A stretch of 64,000 nt of DNA, taken from positions 1,178,001 to 1,242,000 of the forward strand of contig NZ_CP089096.1 in the NCBI RefSeq assembly GCF_021172165.1, read 5' to 3'. Source of the stretch: Flavobacterium channae. Its GTDB lineage: Bacteria; Bacteroidota; Bacteroidia; Flavobacteriales; Flavobacteriaceae. Every line of letters begins with the position of its first letter. Position 1 is the stretch's first letter. Positions 25,243 to 33,958 of this stretch are shown piece by piece. Position numbers and translations under genes: made by a program. The notes under the pieces were generated by a model that saw only the letters and a program-made list of their open reading frames with translations, was not told where the DNA came from and made no database searches.

Positions 25243-25330
25243 TATTTTTTGGAACGCAGATGACACGGATTTGAGAAATTTACACGGATTTTTTTCTGCC
25301 AACTAAAAACTGAACACTGACCACTAAAAA
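25243..25330. repeat. Candidate dispersed intergenic repeat with ACACGGATT units
   Basis: The stretch after the helicase gene contains GACACGGATTT (25262-25272) and TACACGGATTT (25281-25291), 19 bases apart, preceded by GGAACGCAGAT, then an AACTAAAAACTGAACACTGACCACT-like tail. Composition differs from coding neighbours and resembles short interspersed repeats I recall from Flavobacterium intergenic regions. Only one copy lies in this window, so repetition is inferred. Confidence 0.4.
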
Positions 25331-25331
25331 A

Positions 25332-26678
25332 TTATCTCTTCTTTTTCTTCTCTGCACGTTTTCTTTCGACTGCTCGGTTTCTTGATTCTGTTTTTCTTGG
25401 AGTACGTTTTCCTGGACCGCCTAGGTTGACTTTTTTGTTTTTGTCTTTCTTTTCATGGAATGCTTGGCCGCCTTCTTTTTTTGGCGTTTTAAGTAAGAAC
25501 TTCATTTTTTTCTTTTCCTTTTCGAAGTCTAAATAGCGTTCTTCTATTTTTAAATCTTCTGGGATTGGAAGTTCTTTAATTTCGGTATTCATTAATAATT
25601 CTACCTCAATTTTTGGTTCCACTTCACTTGGTGAAATTAAACTTATGGCAACCCCTGTTTTATCAGCACGACCGGTTCTACCAATACGGTGCATGTATTT
25701 TTCTGGTTCTTCGGTAAATTGTAAGTTGATAACGTGTGTAATATCGGAAATATCTAAACCACGCGCCATAATATCTGTAGTAACCAAACCTCTTAATTCG
25801 CCCGCTTGAAAAGCTGCCATCGTATTTAAACGATAATTTTGTGATTTGTTGGAGTGAATGACTCCAAATTGCTCTGGAAATTCGCTTTCTAAGGTTTCGG
25901 AAACTAATTCAACTATACGTTTGTTGTTTACGAAAATCAATACACGATCCATTCCTTCTGTTTCACGAACCAAATGTTTCAATAGGTTCAATTTGGTCAA
26001 GAAATTCGGAACTTGATATACAATTTGTTCGATTTGCTCTAATGGAGTTCCGCTTGGCGCCAAGGAAACTTCTTCTGGAAATTCGAAATATTCGTCTAAC
26101 ATTTCATCCACTTCTTCCGTCATAGTTGCCGAAAATAAGATATTTTGTTTTTTACCTCGCATCATGGTTAAGATGGAAGTCAATTGCGCACGGAATCCTA
26201 AATTTAATATTTCGTCAAATTCGTCGATTACTAATTTTTGTAAATTGTCGAAACGCAAAACGCCATCTAATCCTAAATCCATTACACGTCCTGGAGTTCC
26301 TACTAAAATATCAACACCTTCAGCTAAAGCTTTTCGTTGTGTGTTAATATTAACACCTCCATAAATACCAAGTGTACGCACACTCATATATTTAGTTAGC
26401 TTTTCAACTTCTTCTGCTACCTGAACTACTAATTCACGTGTTGGAACTAAAATAACAACTCTTGGCGATTCGTTATTTTGAAATTTCCATTGCTTAAGAA
26501 TAGGTAATAAGTAGGCAAAGGTTTTACCAGTACCGGTTTGAGCAATTCCCATCATGTCTCTACCTGAAAGAATTACAGAATGCGATTTTTCTTGAATAGG
26601 CGTTGCGTGAACAAAACCTAATTCGTCTAATGCTTTTTGTAACGACTTTGGTAAATCAAATTCTAAGAATGCTTTCAT
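25332..26678 (-). CDS. DEAD-box ATP-dependent RNA helicase
   Basis: 448 residues. All helicase motifs are present: Q motif (GFVHATPIQ), motif I AQTGTGKT, Ia VLVPTRELVVQ, motif II in the variant form DEFD (LVIDEFDEIL) instead of DEAD, motif III FSATM, motif V TTDIMARGLDI, motif VI HRIGRTGRA. The C-terminal 60 residues are strongly basic (KKMKFLLKTPKKEGG, ending in EKKKKR) and probably bind RNA. Likely acts in ribosome assembly or RNA turnover. DEFD replaces Ala with Phe in motif II, seen in some bacterial members. Single gene with a TACCTTTG element 20 bases upstream. Confidence 0.95.
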   Translation of the reverse strand: MKAFLEFDLPKSLQKALDELGFVHATPIQEKSHSVILSGRDMMGIAQTGTGKTFAYLLPILKQWKFQNNESPRVVILVPTRELVVQVAEEVEKLTKYMSVRTLGIYGGVNINTQRKALAEGVDILVGTPGRVMDLGLDGVLRFDNLQKLVIDEFDEILNLGFRAQLTSILTMMRGKKQNILFSATMTEEVDEMLDEYFEFPEEVSLAPSGTPLEQIEQIVYQVPNFLTKLNLLKHLVRETEGMDRVLIFVNNKRIVELVSETLESEFPEQFGVIHSNKSQNYRLNTMAAFQAGELRGLVTTDIMARGLDISDITHVINLQFTEEPEKYMHRIGRTGRADKTGVAISLISPSEVEPKIEVELLMNTEIKELPIPEDLKIEERYLDFEKEKKKMKFLLKTPKKEGGQAFHEKKDKNKKVNLGGPGKRTPRKTESRNRAVERKRAEKKKKR

Positions 26679-26698
26679 AAACTGGTATTAAATTTGTG

Positions 26699-26706
26699 CA
26701 AAGGTA
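26699..26706 (-). promoter_or_regulatory. Promoter -7 element (TACCTTTG) of the RNA helicase
   Basis: Matches TAnnTTTG on the minus strand, about 20 bases before the ATG at 26678. Confidence 0.5.
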
Positions 26707-26808
26707 CACAAACTTTTTGTAATGTTGTTTTGTGCTTTTTTTGTGAAAATAAATGCAATTTAATTTATAAAACAATATTTTCGCTTTAGTTTAGTTTTTA
26801 CTCAAGCT

Positions 26809-28635
26809 ATGAATAAGAAACTTGTCTTTTTATTACTTTTTACGTGCTGTTTTTTTTCCTGGAAAGGAAATGCACAAACCGTGGAAAAAAAAGGAGATAG
26901 TATTTCTATTTATCATGATATTAATGATTTTTCAAAGAAAAGTAAGTTTTCGAGATTCATTTATAAACTATTGTTTAGAGAATCGGCTCTTAAAGCAGAA
27001 AATATAATTCCTTCAAAGCCTAAGCCAAAAACTGTTCCTAAATATCAGGAAGGTAGAATCATTCGAAATATAACTATCGAAACGTTAGATCCATTTGGAT
27101 ATTCGGTTACAAACGAAAAGAAAATTCCAAAGCGTAAATTAGACAAAATAGGTAATTCGATACATATAAAGACCAAAGAAATTACCATTCGGAATTTGAT
27201 GCTTTTTAAAAAGAATGATAAGCTAGATTCTAAATTAGTTGCCGAATCAGAACGTTTGATTAGAAGTCAGCGTTATGTGAGAGAAGTTACTATTGTACCA
27301 GTTACTATTCCAAATAATAAAGATTCAATAGATATTAAAATTCGAGTTTTAGATTCTTGGACTTTAATTCCTACTGGAAGTTTATCTTCTACGGAAAGTA
27401 GTGTTAAACTAACGGAGCGTAATATTTTAGGTTTTGGTCATTTGATAAGTGGAAATATTAAGAATCGATTTGATACAAAAGAACGAGCTGTTAATGCGCA
27501 GTATTCGATTAACAATATTAAAAATACATACATTCGTTTTGACCTGAATTATTCAAATGATTTTAATAATGATAGTAAAAGAAGTATCAATTTAAATCGT
27601 CCTTTTTATTCAGTTGTTGCTAAAAATGCGGGTGGTGTTTATTTTGAGAACCAACTTAAAACGGAAAAATTTCCTTTTAATGGTGATGTTGTTCCTGAAG
27701 TTTTCTCCTTTGACTTTCAAGAATATTGGTATGGAAGAGCTTTTAAAATAAATTCAAAAGAAAATCCTGAACGTTATTATAGTAATTTGATTGTTGCTCT
27801 TGCTTATAATGAAAAGGATTTTGATAGAAAACCGAGTGCAGCATTAGATCCATCTGATTATTTTTCTAATGAGAAAAACTGGATTGGAATGATAGGATTT
27901 TCAAGACAAAAGTTCTTTCAAGACAAATTTGTTTTCAACTATAACATTGTTGAAGATATTCCTTATGGTGAAAACATAGCTTTAATTATTGGTCATCAAG
28001 AGAAAAATAGTAATACCAGAATGTATACCGGATTGAGTGTTTCTTATGGTAAGAAATGTAAATTTGGATATGCAAGCACTTTTGCAGAATGGGGAAGTTT
28101 TTATGATGCTGGTTTAACCGAACAAACCACATTTAAATTTGGATTCAATTATTTTAGTCCGTTATTAACTTGGGGAAAATGGCATTTTAGACAATTTGTA
28201 AAGCCAACTTATGTATGGGGAAACAATCGTGATGATTCGTTTAAAGATCGTTTAACTTTACGTGATGAAGATGGATTGCCTGGTTTTAATGATTTATTAA
28301 ACGGAATTCAAAAATGGACTGTTTCTTTTCAAACACAATCGTACATTCCAGGTAGTTGGTATGGATTTCGTTTTAGTCCTTATTTCAATGCTACTTTTGG
28401 TTCTTTGGCAAATGAAAAAGCTTTATTTTCGAGTAAAGTGTATTCTAAATTTAGTATAGGCGCTTTAATCAATAATGACTTTTTGGTTTTTAATAGTTTT
28501 CAAATTTCATTCTCATACTATCCTTCAATCCCTTTTAATGGAGACGATGTAATGAAAGTAAACTCATTTGAAAATACCAATTTAACGCTTTACGATTTTC
28601 AATTGTCGAAACCAGCTTATATTCGTTACGAATAG
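26809..28635 (+). CDS. Outer membrane POTRA/beta-barrel protein (BamA/TamA-like)
   Basis: 608 residues. Signal peptide to about residue 22 (KGNAQT). Residues 75-180 resemble a POTRA unit (IIRNITIETLDPFGYSV, LIRSQRYVREVTIVPVTI, DSIDIKIRVLDSWTLIP), and the remaining 420 residues alternate in barrel fashion (LTERNILGFGHLISGNIKNR, FSISYYP-type strands). The barrel lacks an obvious terminal Phe. Probably an outer membrane protein of the Omp85-related kind; substrate unknown. Its 3' end abuts the convergent hemN gene (adjacent bases). Confidence 0.75.
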   Translation: MNKKLVFLLLFTCCFFSWKGNAQTVEKKGDSISIYHDINDFSKKSKFSRFIYKLLFRESALKAENIIPSKPKPKTVPKYQEGRIIRNITIETLDPFGYSVTNEKKIPKRKLDKIGNSIHIKTKEITIRNLMLFKKNDKLDSKLVAESERLIRSQRYVREVTIVPVTIPNNKDSIDIKIRVLDSWTLIPTGSLSSTESSVKLTERNILGFGHLISGNIKNRFDTKERAVNAQYSINNIKNTYIRFDLNYSNDFNNDSKRSINLNRPFYSVVAKNAGGVYFENQLKTEKFPFNGDVVPEVFSFDFQEYWYGRAFKINSKENPERYYSNLIVALAYNEKDFDRKPSAALDPSDYFSNEKNWIGMIGFSRQKFFQDKFVFNYNIVEDIPYGENIALIIGHQEKNSNTRMYTGLSVSYGKKCKFGYASTFAEWGSFYDAGLTEQTTFKFGFNYFSPLLTWGKWHFRQFVKPTYVWGNNRDDSFKDRLTLRDEDGLPGFNDLLNGIQKWTVSFQTQSYIPGSWYGFRFSPYFNATFGSLANEKALFSSKVYSKFSIGALINNDFLVFNSFQISFSYYPSIPFNGDDVMKVNSFENTNLTLYDFQLSKPAYIRYE

Positions 28636-30000
28636 TTAAATTGTCATTGAAAATAACTTGGTTTCTGGTGCTTTTCGAATCAATCGTAAATCAAATGCCA
28701 TACAAATATTGCGCACAAAAGGTTTTCCTTTTTCCGTAACAGTAATAGTATCATCAATAATAGATAATAAACCATCTTCTCGCATTTCTTCTAAACTGTC
28801 TAAAACAGTTGGTAATTCTGGGAAATTTAAAGATTCATCTTTCCAAGAAGTAGTAAATTGACACATTAAATTTAAAATGTGTTTTCTGATGATTAAATCT
28901 TCTTTTGTTAATATATGACCTCTAAAAACTGGAAGCTGGTCTTCAGAAAGATGGGTGTAATAATCTTCTAATTTTTTTTCATTTTGAGCAAAACTGTACC
29001 AACTATCACTAATAGAAGAGACTCCTAATCCAATCATTAATTGGGTTTTTGAAGCAGTATATCCCATAAAGTTACGATGTAATTTGCCTTCTTTAAATGA
29101 AGTGAACATACTATCATTTTCAAGTGCAAAATGATCCATACCTATTTCGTGATAACCGTTTTTAGCCAATTGCTTTTTTCCTTCTTCATACAATCGACGT
29201 TTTTCATCATCTTTTGGTAAATCTCCGTCTTTAAATCCGCGTTGTCCATTTCCTTTAATCCATGGCACATGTGCATAACTGTAAAATGCTAATCTGTCTG
29301 GTTGTAATGATTTTGTTTTATCGATAGTGTCTTTTACATCTTCTAGCGTTTGAAAAGGTAATCCAAAAATCAAATCGTGTCCAATAGAAGTATAACCAAT
29401 TTCTTTTGCCCAAAAAGTTACTTTTGCCACATTATGAAAAGGTTGTACTCTATGAATAGCTTCTTGTACTTTTGGAGAATAATCTTGTACTCCAAAACTT
29501 ACTCTTCTAAATCCTAAATCGTATAATGTTTGAAGATGTTGTTTTGTAGTATTGTTTGGATGACCTTCAAAGCTAAATTCGTGTTCTTCTGCTTTTGATG
29601 CATATTGAAAAATGCCATTTATAAGACGTTCTAAATTTTCAGGAGAAAAGAATGTTGGTGTTCCTCCTCCTAAATGAATTTCTTTAATAATTGGCTTTCT
29701 AGGAAATAAATCGCAATACAATTTCCATTCTTTTATAACAGCTGTAATATATGGATCTTCAACTTCATGGCGTTTGGTGATGCGTTTGTTACATCCACAA
29801 AACGTACATAAGCTTTCACAAAACGGAAGGTGTATGTATAAACTAATACCTTCTGTAGCATTAGATTCTTTGAAAGATTGTAACAAAGTTCTCTTCCAAT
29901 CTTCTAAATGGAATTTTTCCTCTTCCCAATAAGGAACAGTTGGATAACTAGTATAGCGAGGTCCGGGAACGTTATATTTTTGTACAATTGAGACTGACAT
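28636..30000 (-). CDS. hemN: Oxygen-independent coproporphyrinogen III oxidase HemN
   Basis: 454 residues, normal length. Radical SAM enzyme converting coproporphyrinogen III to protoporphyrinogen IX in haem synthesis without oxygen. The radical SAM cluster motif CESLCTFCGC (CxxxCxxC) is at residues about 62-71, with IHLPF before it; the SAM-binding GGGTP is present (HLGGGTPTFF), and the HemN C-terminal domain (YYTHLSEDQLPVFRGH, MGYT) is intact, distinguishing it from HemW. A TAAGTTTG promoter element is 24 bases upstream; the intergenic region to trxA is divergent and also contains TTGTCAT-like palindromic sequence that could hold an Fnr-type site, not proven. Confidence 0.96.
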   Translation of the reverse strand: MSVSIVQKYNVPGPRYTSYPTVPYWEEEKFHLEDWKRTLLQSFKESNATEGISLYIHLPFCESLCTFCGCNKRITKRHEVEDPYITAVIKEWKLYCDLFPRKPIIKEIHLGGGTPTFFSPENLERLINGIFQYASKAEEHEFSFEGHPNNTTKQHLQTLYDLGFRRVSFGVQDYSPKVQEAIHRVQPFHNVAKVTFWAKEIGYTSIGHDLIFGLPFQTLEDVKDTIDKTKSLQPDRLAFYSYAHVPWIKGNGQRGFKDGDLPKDDEKRRLYEEGKKQLAKNGYHEIGMDHFALENDSMFTSFKEGKLHRNFMGYTASKTQLMIGLGVSSISDSWYSFAQNEKKLEDYYTHLSEDQLPVFRGHILTKEDLIIRKHILNLMCQFTTSWKDESLNFPELPTVLDSLEEMREDGLLSIIDDTITVTEKGKPFVRNICMAFDLRLIRKAPETKLFSMTI

Positions 30001-30023
30001 AGCAATAGATTTTTAGCACAGTA

Positions 30024-30031
30024 CAAACTTA
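30024..30031 (-). promoter_or_regulatory. Promoter -7 element (TAAGTTTG) of hemN
   Basis: Matches TAnnTTTG on the minus strand, 24 bases before the hemN ATG. Confidence 0.4.
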
Positions 30032-30114
30032 AAGTGCTTCTGAAAAATAAAAAATGATAATTGTCATGTTAAGTTTGTGTAACAAATATTACAGAAAAAA
30101 GATTTTTCAAATTG

Positions 30115-30122
30115 TACCTTTG
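30115..30122 (+). promoter_or_regulatory. Promoter -7 element (TACCTTTG) of the thioredoxin cluster
   Basis: Matches TAnnTTTG, 22 bases before the thioredoxin ATG at 30145. Confidence 0.5.
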
Positions 30123-30144
30123 GTAAAGAATAAAAAGTGAAATT

Positions 30145-30447
30145 ATGAATGCAAAATTTAATGATATAATTAATAGTAATGATTTGGTTTTAGTAGACTT
30201 TTATGCCGATTGGTGTGGACCATGTAAAATGATGTCTCCTATATTACAAGATGTAAAATCTAATTTAGGCGATGCTGTAAAAATTATAAAAGTAAATGTA
30301 GATCAACATCAAGATTTAGCTAGTCATTTTATGGTAAGAGGAGTTCCTACTTTAATGCTTTTTAAGAAAGGAAAAATGCTTTGGAGACAATCTGGCGTGT
30401 TGAGCGCAAATGATTTAACTACGATTGTTAACAATCATTTGAATTAA
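30145..30447 (+). CDS. trxA: Thioredoxin
   Basis: 100 residues, the usual size. Cytoplasmic dithiol reductant. Active site WCGPC at residues 23-27 within VDFYADWCGPCKMM; the cis-proline loop is GVPTLMLF. No signal peptide. It heads a small cluster with a rhodanese lipoprotein and a DUF2892 membrane protein, a set that often handles sulfur or thiol stress; that shared role is inference. Probably not the only thioredoxin in the genome. Confidence 0.95.
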   Translation: MNAKFNDIINSNDLVLVDFYADWCGPCKMMSPILQDVKSNLGDAVKIIKVNVDQHQDLASHFMVRGVPTLMLFKKGKMLWRQSGVLSANDLTTIVNNHLN

Positions 30448-30482
30448 TTTTCTATATTTATAAATCAAAAAAAAGTTTTAAT

Positions 30483-30872
30483 ATGAAAATACGAGTTTTA
30501 AGTTTATTAGTTCTTTTTCTGGGTTTGACATCTTGTTTGAAAAATCAATCAGAAGGAGTACAAGTTTTAGATGTGGCAAAGTATGAACAAAAAATGATGC
30601 AACCTGATGTGCAGTTAGTTGATGTTCGAACACCAGAAGAATTTGCTGAAGGTCATATTGAAAACGCGATTAATATGGATATAAATGGGGATAATTTTGA
30701 AGCAAGTGTAGCCAATTTAGATAAAGAAAAACCAGTTATGGTATATTGCAAAGCAGGCGGAAGAAGTGCCAAAGCTGCTGCTAAATTAAAAGAAATGGGT
30801 TTTAAATCGATTTCTGATTTAGATGGTGGAATTACCAATTGGAATAGTGAAAATAAACCAACAGTTAAATAA
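30483..30872 (+). CDS. Rhodanese-domain lipoprotein
   Basis: 129 residues. Signal peptide with lipobox LTSC (Cys at residue 19), then one rhodanese domain: LVDVRTPEEFAEGHIENAIN, and the active loop VMVYCKAGGRSAKAA with the catalytic cysteine, followed by AAKLKEMGFKSISDLDGGITNW. The CKAGGRS loop is complete, so sulfur transfer or persulfide binding is plausible, in the periplasm or at the outer membrane. It lies 35 bases after thioredoxin and 15 before the DUF2892 gene. Confidence 0.93.
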   Translation: MKIRVLSLLVLFLGLTSCLKNQSEGVQVLDVAKYEQKMMQPDVQLVDVRTPEEFAEGHIENAINMDINGDNFEASVANLDKEKPVMVYCKAGGRSAKAAAKLKEMGFKSISDLDGGITNWNSENKPTVK

Positions 30873-30887
30873 TTAAAATTTTAAATT

Positions 30888-31100
30888 ATGAAAAAAAACG
30901 TAGGTACAGGAGATCGTTTTCTTCGCGTAATGATTGGAGTAATTGCATTGATTTTAGGACTTTCTGGTATGCTAGATGGAACTTTGAAGTGGATTGTTTT
31001 AGGCGTTGGAGCTGTAATGATAATAACATCTTCTGTCCAGTTTTGTCCTTTATACACTTTATTAGGTGTTAATACCAATAAAGAAAAAGGAAAAAAATAA
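30888..31100 (+). CDS. DUF2892 (YgaP-type) inner membrane protein
   Basis: 70 residues with two hydrophobic helices (residues 14-32 and 36-52) forming the DUF2892 hairpin: MKKNVGTGDRFLRVMIG, LGVGAVMIITSSVQFCPLYTLLG. In YgaP this region is fused to a rhodanese domain; here rhodanese and membrane hairpin are neighbouring separate genes, which supports joint function. Ended by a hairpin at 31122. Confidence 0.9.
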   Translation: MKKNVGTGDRFLRVMIGVIALILGLSGMLDGTLKWIVLGVGAVMIITSSVQFCPLYTLLGVNTNKEKGKK

Positions 31101-31121
31101 TTTAGAAATAAATAGTATTGT

Positions 31122-31157
31122 AAAGTATAATTTACCTTTGTGAATTATACTTTTTTT
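31122..31157 (+). terminator. AT-rich intrinsic terminator with promoter-like loop
   Basis: Perfect 11-base inverted repeat (31122-31132 with 31143-31153) followed by a T-run, placed 21 bases after the DUF2892 stop. The loop (31133-31142) contains TACCTTTG, a match to the -7 promoter element 28 bases upstream of the next gene. Confidence 0.7.
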
Positions 31158-31168
31158 ATTTTAAGAAT

Positions 31169-31501
31169 ATGATTACATGGCATGATTTTGAAAAGGTAGA
31201 GATGCGCATAGGAACTATAGTAGAAGTTAATGACTTTCCTAAAGCGAATAAACCTGCTTTTCAATTAACAATAGATTTTGGTTCGGAATTAGGAATTAAA
31301 AAATCTTCAGCGCAAATAACCAAACGTTATTCAAAAGAAGAATTAATTGGTAAACAAATAATCGCTGTTGTCAACTTTCCAAAAAAACAAATCGCTGATT
31401 TTATGAGTGAATGTTTGGTTTTGGGTTCAGTAGGAGATGGCAATGATATTGTTCTGCTTACTTCGGATATACCCGTTGAAAATGGGTTACGAATAGGATA
31501 A
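31169..31501 (+). CDS. CsaA-like tRNA-binding domain protein
   Basis: 110 residues, a single OB-fold tRNA-binding domain: WHDFEKVEMRIGTIVEVNDF, KPAFQLTIDFGSELGIKKSSAQI, GKQIIAVVNFPKKQIADFMSECLVLG. This is the EMAP/ARC1-like fold found at the C-terminus of MetRS and as free-standing CsaA, a proposed secretion chaperone in Bacillus. Which role applies here is not decidable from sequence. Single gene between two hairpins. Confidence 0.92.
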   Translation: MITWHDFEKVEMRIGTIVEVNDFPKANKPAFQLTIDFGSELGIKKSSAQITKRYSKEELIGKQIIAVVNFPKKQIADFMSECLVLGSVGDGNDIVLLTSDIPVENGLRIG

Positions 31502-31540
31502 AAAAAATCCCAAATTCTAAAAAGAGTTTGGGATTTTTTT
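31501..31540. terminator. Bidirectional intrinsic terminator
   Basis: Stem AATCCCAAA/TTTGGGATT with flanking A- and T-runs (31501-31514 with 31527-31540) between the convergent CsaA-like and PUR-protein genes. Confidence 0.92.
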
Positions 31541-31554
31541 ATTTTGATTAATGA

Positions 31555-31929
31555 TTAAATATCATCAAAATCAATATTTGTAAAACTTTCAGCCGATTTT
31601 ACTTCTTCGTTAACTTCGCTGTAAGTTTCTCTTTTGAAATCTTTTTGGTGTCTTTCAGAAATTACTTCTTCACCTTTTTGATCTAAAACAAAATCAGTCA
31701 TTTCGTCTAAAATTTCACGGAAAGCAGCGAAATCTTCTTTGTACAAATAAATTTTGTGTTTTTTAAAGTGAAATGAACCATCTTCTTCAGTAAATTTTTT
31801 ACTTTCAGTAATGGTAATGTAGTAATCATCTGCTTTTGTAGCTCTTACATCAAAGAAATACGTTCTTCTTCCTGCACGCAATACTTTAGAAAAAATATCC
31901 TCTTTTTCTAACATGTCATTTTCTCTCAT
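31555..31929 (-). CDS. PUR-family DNA/RNA-binding protein (DUF3276)
   Basis: 124 residues. The core EDIFSKVLRAGRRTYFFDVRAT followed by DDYYITITESKK and HKIYLYKEDFAAF matches the bacterial PUR repeat family, a Whirly-like fold that binds single-stranded nucleic acid; strongly represented in Bacteroidota. The last 30 residues are acidic and probably disordered. Cytoplasmic. Precise targets unknown. An alternative start at the second Met (MLEKEDIF) would shorten it by five residues. Confidence 0.9.
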   Translation of the reverse strand: MRENDMLEKEDIFSKVLRAGRRTYFFDVRATKADDYYITITESKKFTEEDGSFHFKKHKIYLYKEDFAAFREILDEMTDFVLDQKGEEVISERHQKDFKRETYSEVNEEVKSAESFTNIDFDDI

Positions 31930-31998
31930 AATCCTACTGTCAATTAATTAGTGTTATAGCGTCTCAAAAATCTAAAAAAAAATCGATAAAACAAAAGT

Positions 31999-33765
31999 TT
32001 AATCAAAATCTTTTTCCGAAAGTTGTTTTAAAAACAGTTCTTTGTAATAACCATTTTGTTCTAATAGTTGAGAATGAGTGCCTTGCTCCTTAATTTTTCC
32101 TTCATCTAAAATTAAAATCCAATCGGCATTTTTTGCAGATGAAACTCTATGACTAACAATTATAGTTGTTTTGTCTTTGCAATATTCTAGCAAATTATTT
32201 AGAATGGTTTCTTCAGTTTCGGTATCTACAGCACTCAAACAATCATCTAAAAGTAGGATAGGAGCATTTTTAATTAAAGCTCGTGCAATAGAAACGCGCT
32301 GTTTTTGACCACCCGAAAGTGTAATTCCTCTTTCTCCTAATATAGTTTCGTATTGATGATTAAAAGCCATAATGTTATCATGAACTACAGCTTTTTTTGC
32401 AGCTTCCATTACTTCTTCCTCTGTTGCATTTTCATTTCCAAACTTAATATTGTTTTTTATACTATCCGAAAACAGAAAGGCATCTTGTGGAACAACACTT
32501 ATTTGGTTTCTTAAATCAAATAAATTTAAGTCTTTAACATCTTTATTATCAATAAAAACAGTTCCATGATTTGTATCGTAAAGTCTGCTAATTAATGTTA
32601 GAAGTGTTGATTTTCCAGAACCTGTTTTTCCTAAAATAGCTAATGTTTTTCCTTTTTTAACTTCAAATGAGATATTTTCTAATGCTTTTATTTTAGTGTC
32701 TTCGTATTCAAATGAAACGTTGTTAAATTTAATTGCACCATCTATTGTAGTATGAGCACTTACAGTATTTTTAATTTCAGGTTTTTCTTTTAAAAATTCA
32801 TTGATACGTTTTTGTGATGCTTCTGCTTCTTGTACTAATGAAGAAACCCAACCTAATGAAGCTACTGGCCAAGTTAACATATTAATGTATAAAATGAATT
32901 GGGCAATAACTCCAATACTAGCTATTTCAGGATCGTTGTTTATGTACATAGAACCACCAACATATACCACAACCAAGTTACTCAATCCAATTAGTAAAAT
33001 CATTAATGGTCCAAAAAGTGAATTTACCAAAGCCAAATCCATTGCTTTAGTTTTGCTTTCTGTGCTTAAATCATTAAACTCTTTTTGCTTTTTAGATTCG
33101 ATGGCATAAGCTTTAATAACGCGTATTCCGGAAAAAATTTCTTGAGTAAAACTTGAAAGCGTTGATAGGTTTTTCTGAAATTCACCACTTTTCTTGTGAA
33201 TCATAGAGCTTATTTTGAAAATGCTATACGATAAAAGAGGCAAGGGCAATAATGAATATAAAGTAAGTTTTGGCGAAATGTTGTACATGTAAATCACTAC
33301 AATTGTAAAACGCATTAAGGTATTCAAAGAATACATCACCGCTGGTCCTACATACATTCTTACTTTACTAACGTCTTCACTTATTCTATTCATCAAATCT
33401 CCTGTGCGATTACGTTTGTAAAAACTTTGTGATAAAGTTTGGTAATGATTGAAGATTTCGTTTTTCAAATCAAACTCAACATAACGTGACATAACAATTA
33501 GTGTTTGACGCATTAAGAAGGTGAAAAATCCTGCAATAATAGTGGTGCCTAAAATCAGTAAAATATTGTGAAAAAGTGTTTTTTTGAAGCTAAGTAAGTC
33601 ACCATCAGCGCTTTTTACGTAATCTTCAATCACTTTTATAGAGTTTCCAATTAACTCTGGAGTAAATAAAGAGAAGATTTGCGCTACAATTGTAATGAAA
33701 ATTCCGAGTAGGAAACGATATTTGTATTTGACAAAGTATTTGTTTAAATATTGTAATTCTTTCAT
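31999..33765 (-). CDS. ABC exporter, fused permease and ATPase (MsbA/multidrug type)
   Basis: 588 residues. Six-helix transmembrane domain (residues 15-310) followed by an ATPase domain: Walker A LGKTGSGKSTLL, Q-loop VVPQDAFLFS, signature LSGGQKQR, Walker B ILLLDDCLSAVD (Asp in place of the usual catalytic Glu after Walker B), H-loop VSHRVSS. A half-transporter that would work as a homodimer or with a partner; no partner is adjacent. LLDDC means the general-base glutamate is Asp, a change seen in some asymmetric heterodimeric exporters. Substrate unknown; lipid or drug are family-level guesses. Confidence 0.93.
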   Translation of the reverse strand: MKELQYLNKYFVKYKYRFLLGIFITIVAQIFSLFTPELIGNSIKVIEDYVKSADGDLLSFKKTLFHNILLILGTTIIAGFFTFLMRQTLIVMSRYVEFDLKNEIFNHYQTLSQSFYKRNRTGDLMNRISEDVSKVRMYVGPAVMYSLNTLMRFTIVVIYMYNISPKLTLYSLLPLPLLSYSIFKISSMIHKKSGEFQKNLSTLSSFTQEIFSGIRVIKAYAIESKKQKEFNDLSTESKTKAMDLALVNSLFGPLMILLIGLSNLVVVYVGGSMYINNDPEIASIGVIAQFILYINMLTWPVASLGWVSSLVQEAEASQKRINEFLKEKPEIKNTVSAHTTIDGAIKFNNVSFEYEDTKIKALENISFEVKKGKTLAILGKTGSGKSTLLTLISRLYDTNHGTVFIDNKDVKDLNLFDLRNQISVVPQDAFLFSDSIKNNIKFGNENATEEEVMEAAKKAVVHDNIMAFNHQYETILGERGITLSGGQKQRVSIARALIKNAPILLLDDCLSAVDTETEETILNNLLEYCKDKTTIIVSHRVSSAKNADWILILDEGKIKEQGTHSQLLEQNGYYKELFLKQLSEKDFD

Positions 33766-33958
33766 AGTATTCTTTAGGGCGATAACATTTCTGTATCAAA
33801 TTCATTAAAAAGATAATCAATTGATAATGAACGATTATCGTGTTTTTTAGCATTTCATTGCTAAATTATTAAAATAAATATAATTTTTTGAATCATTTTA
33901 AAATTATTCGTAATATTGTAATTAAATATTGAATAATTTTCAACTCAACTCAAATCGC

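Noticed and set aside
33929..33958. TTG extension of the amino acid dehydrogenase
   Set aside because: The extra ten residues (MNNFQLNSNR) are not family sequence; the ATG at 33959 fits homologues.
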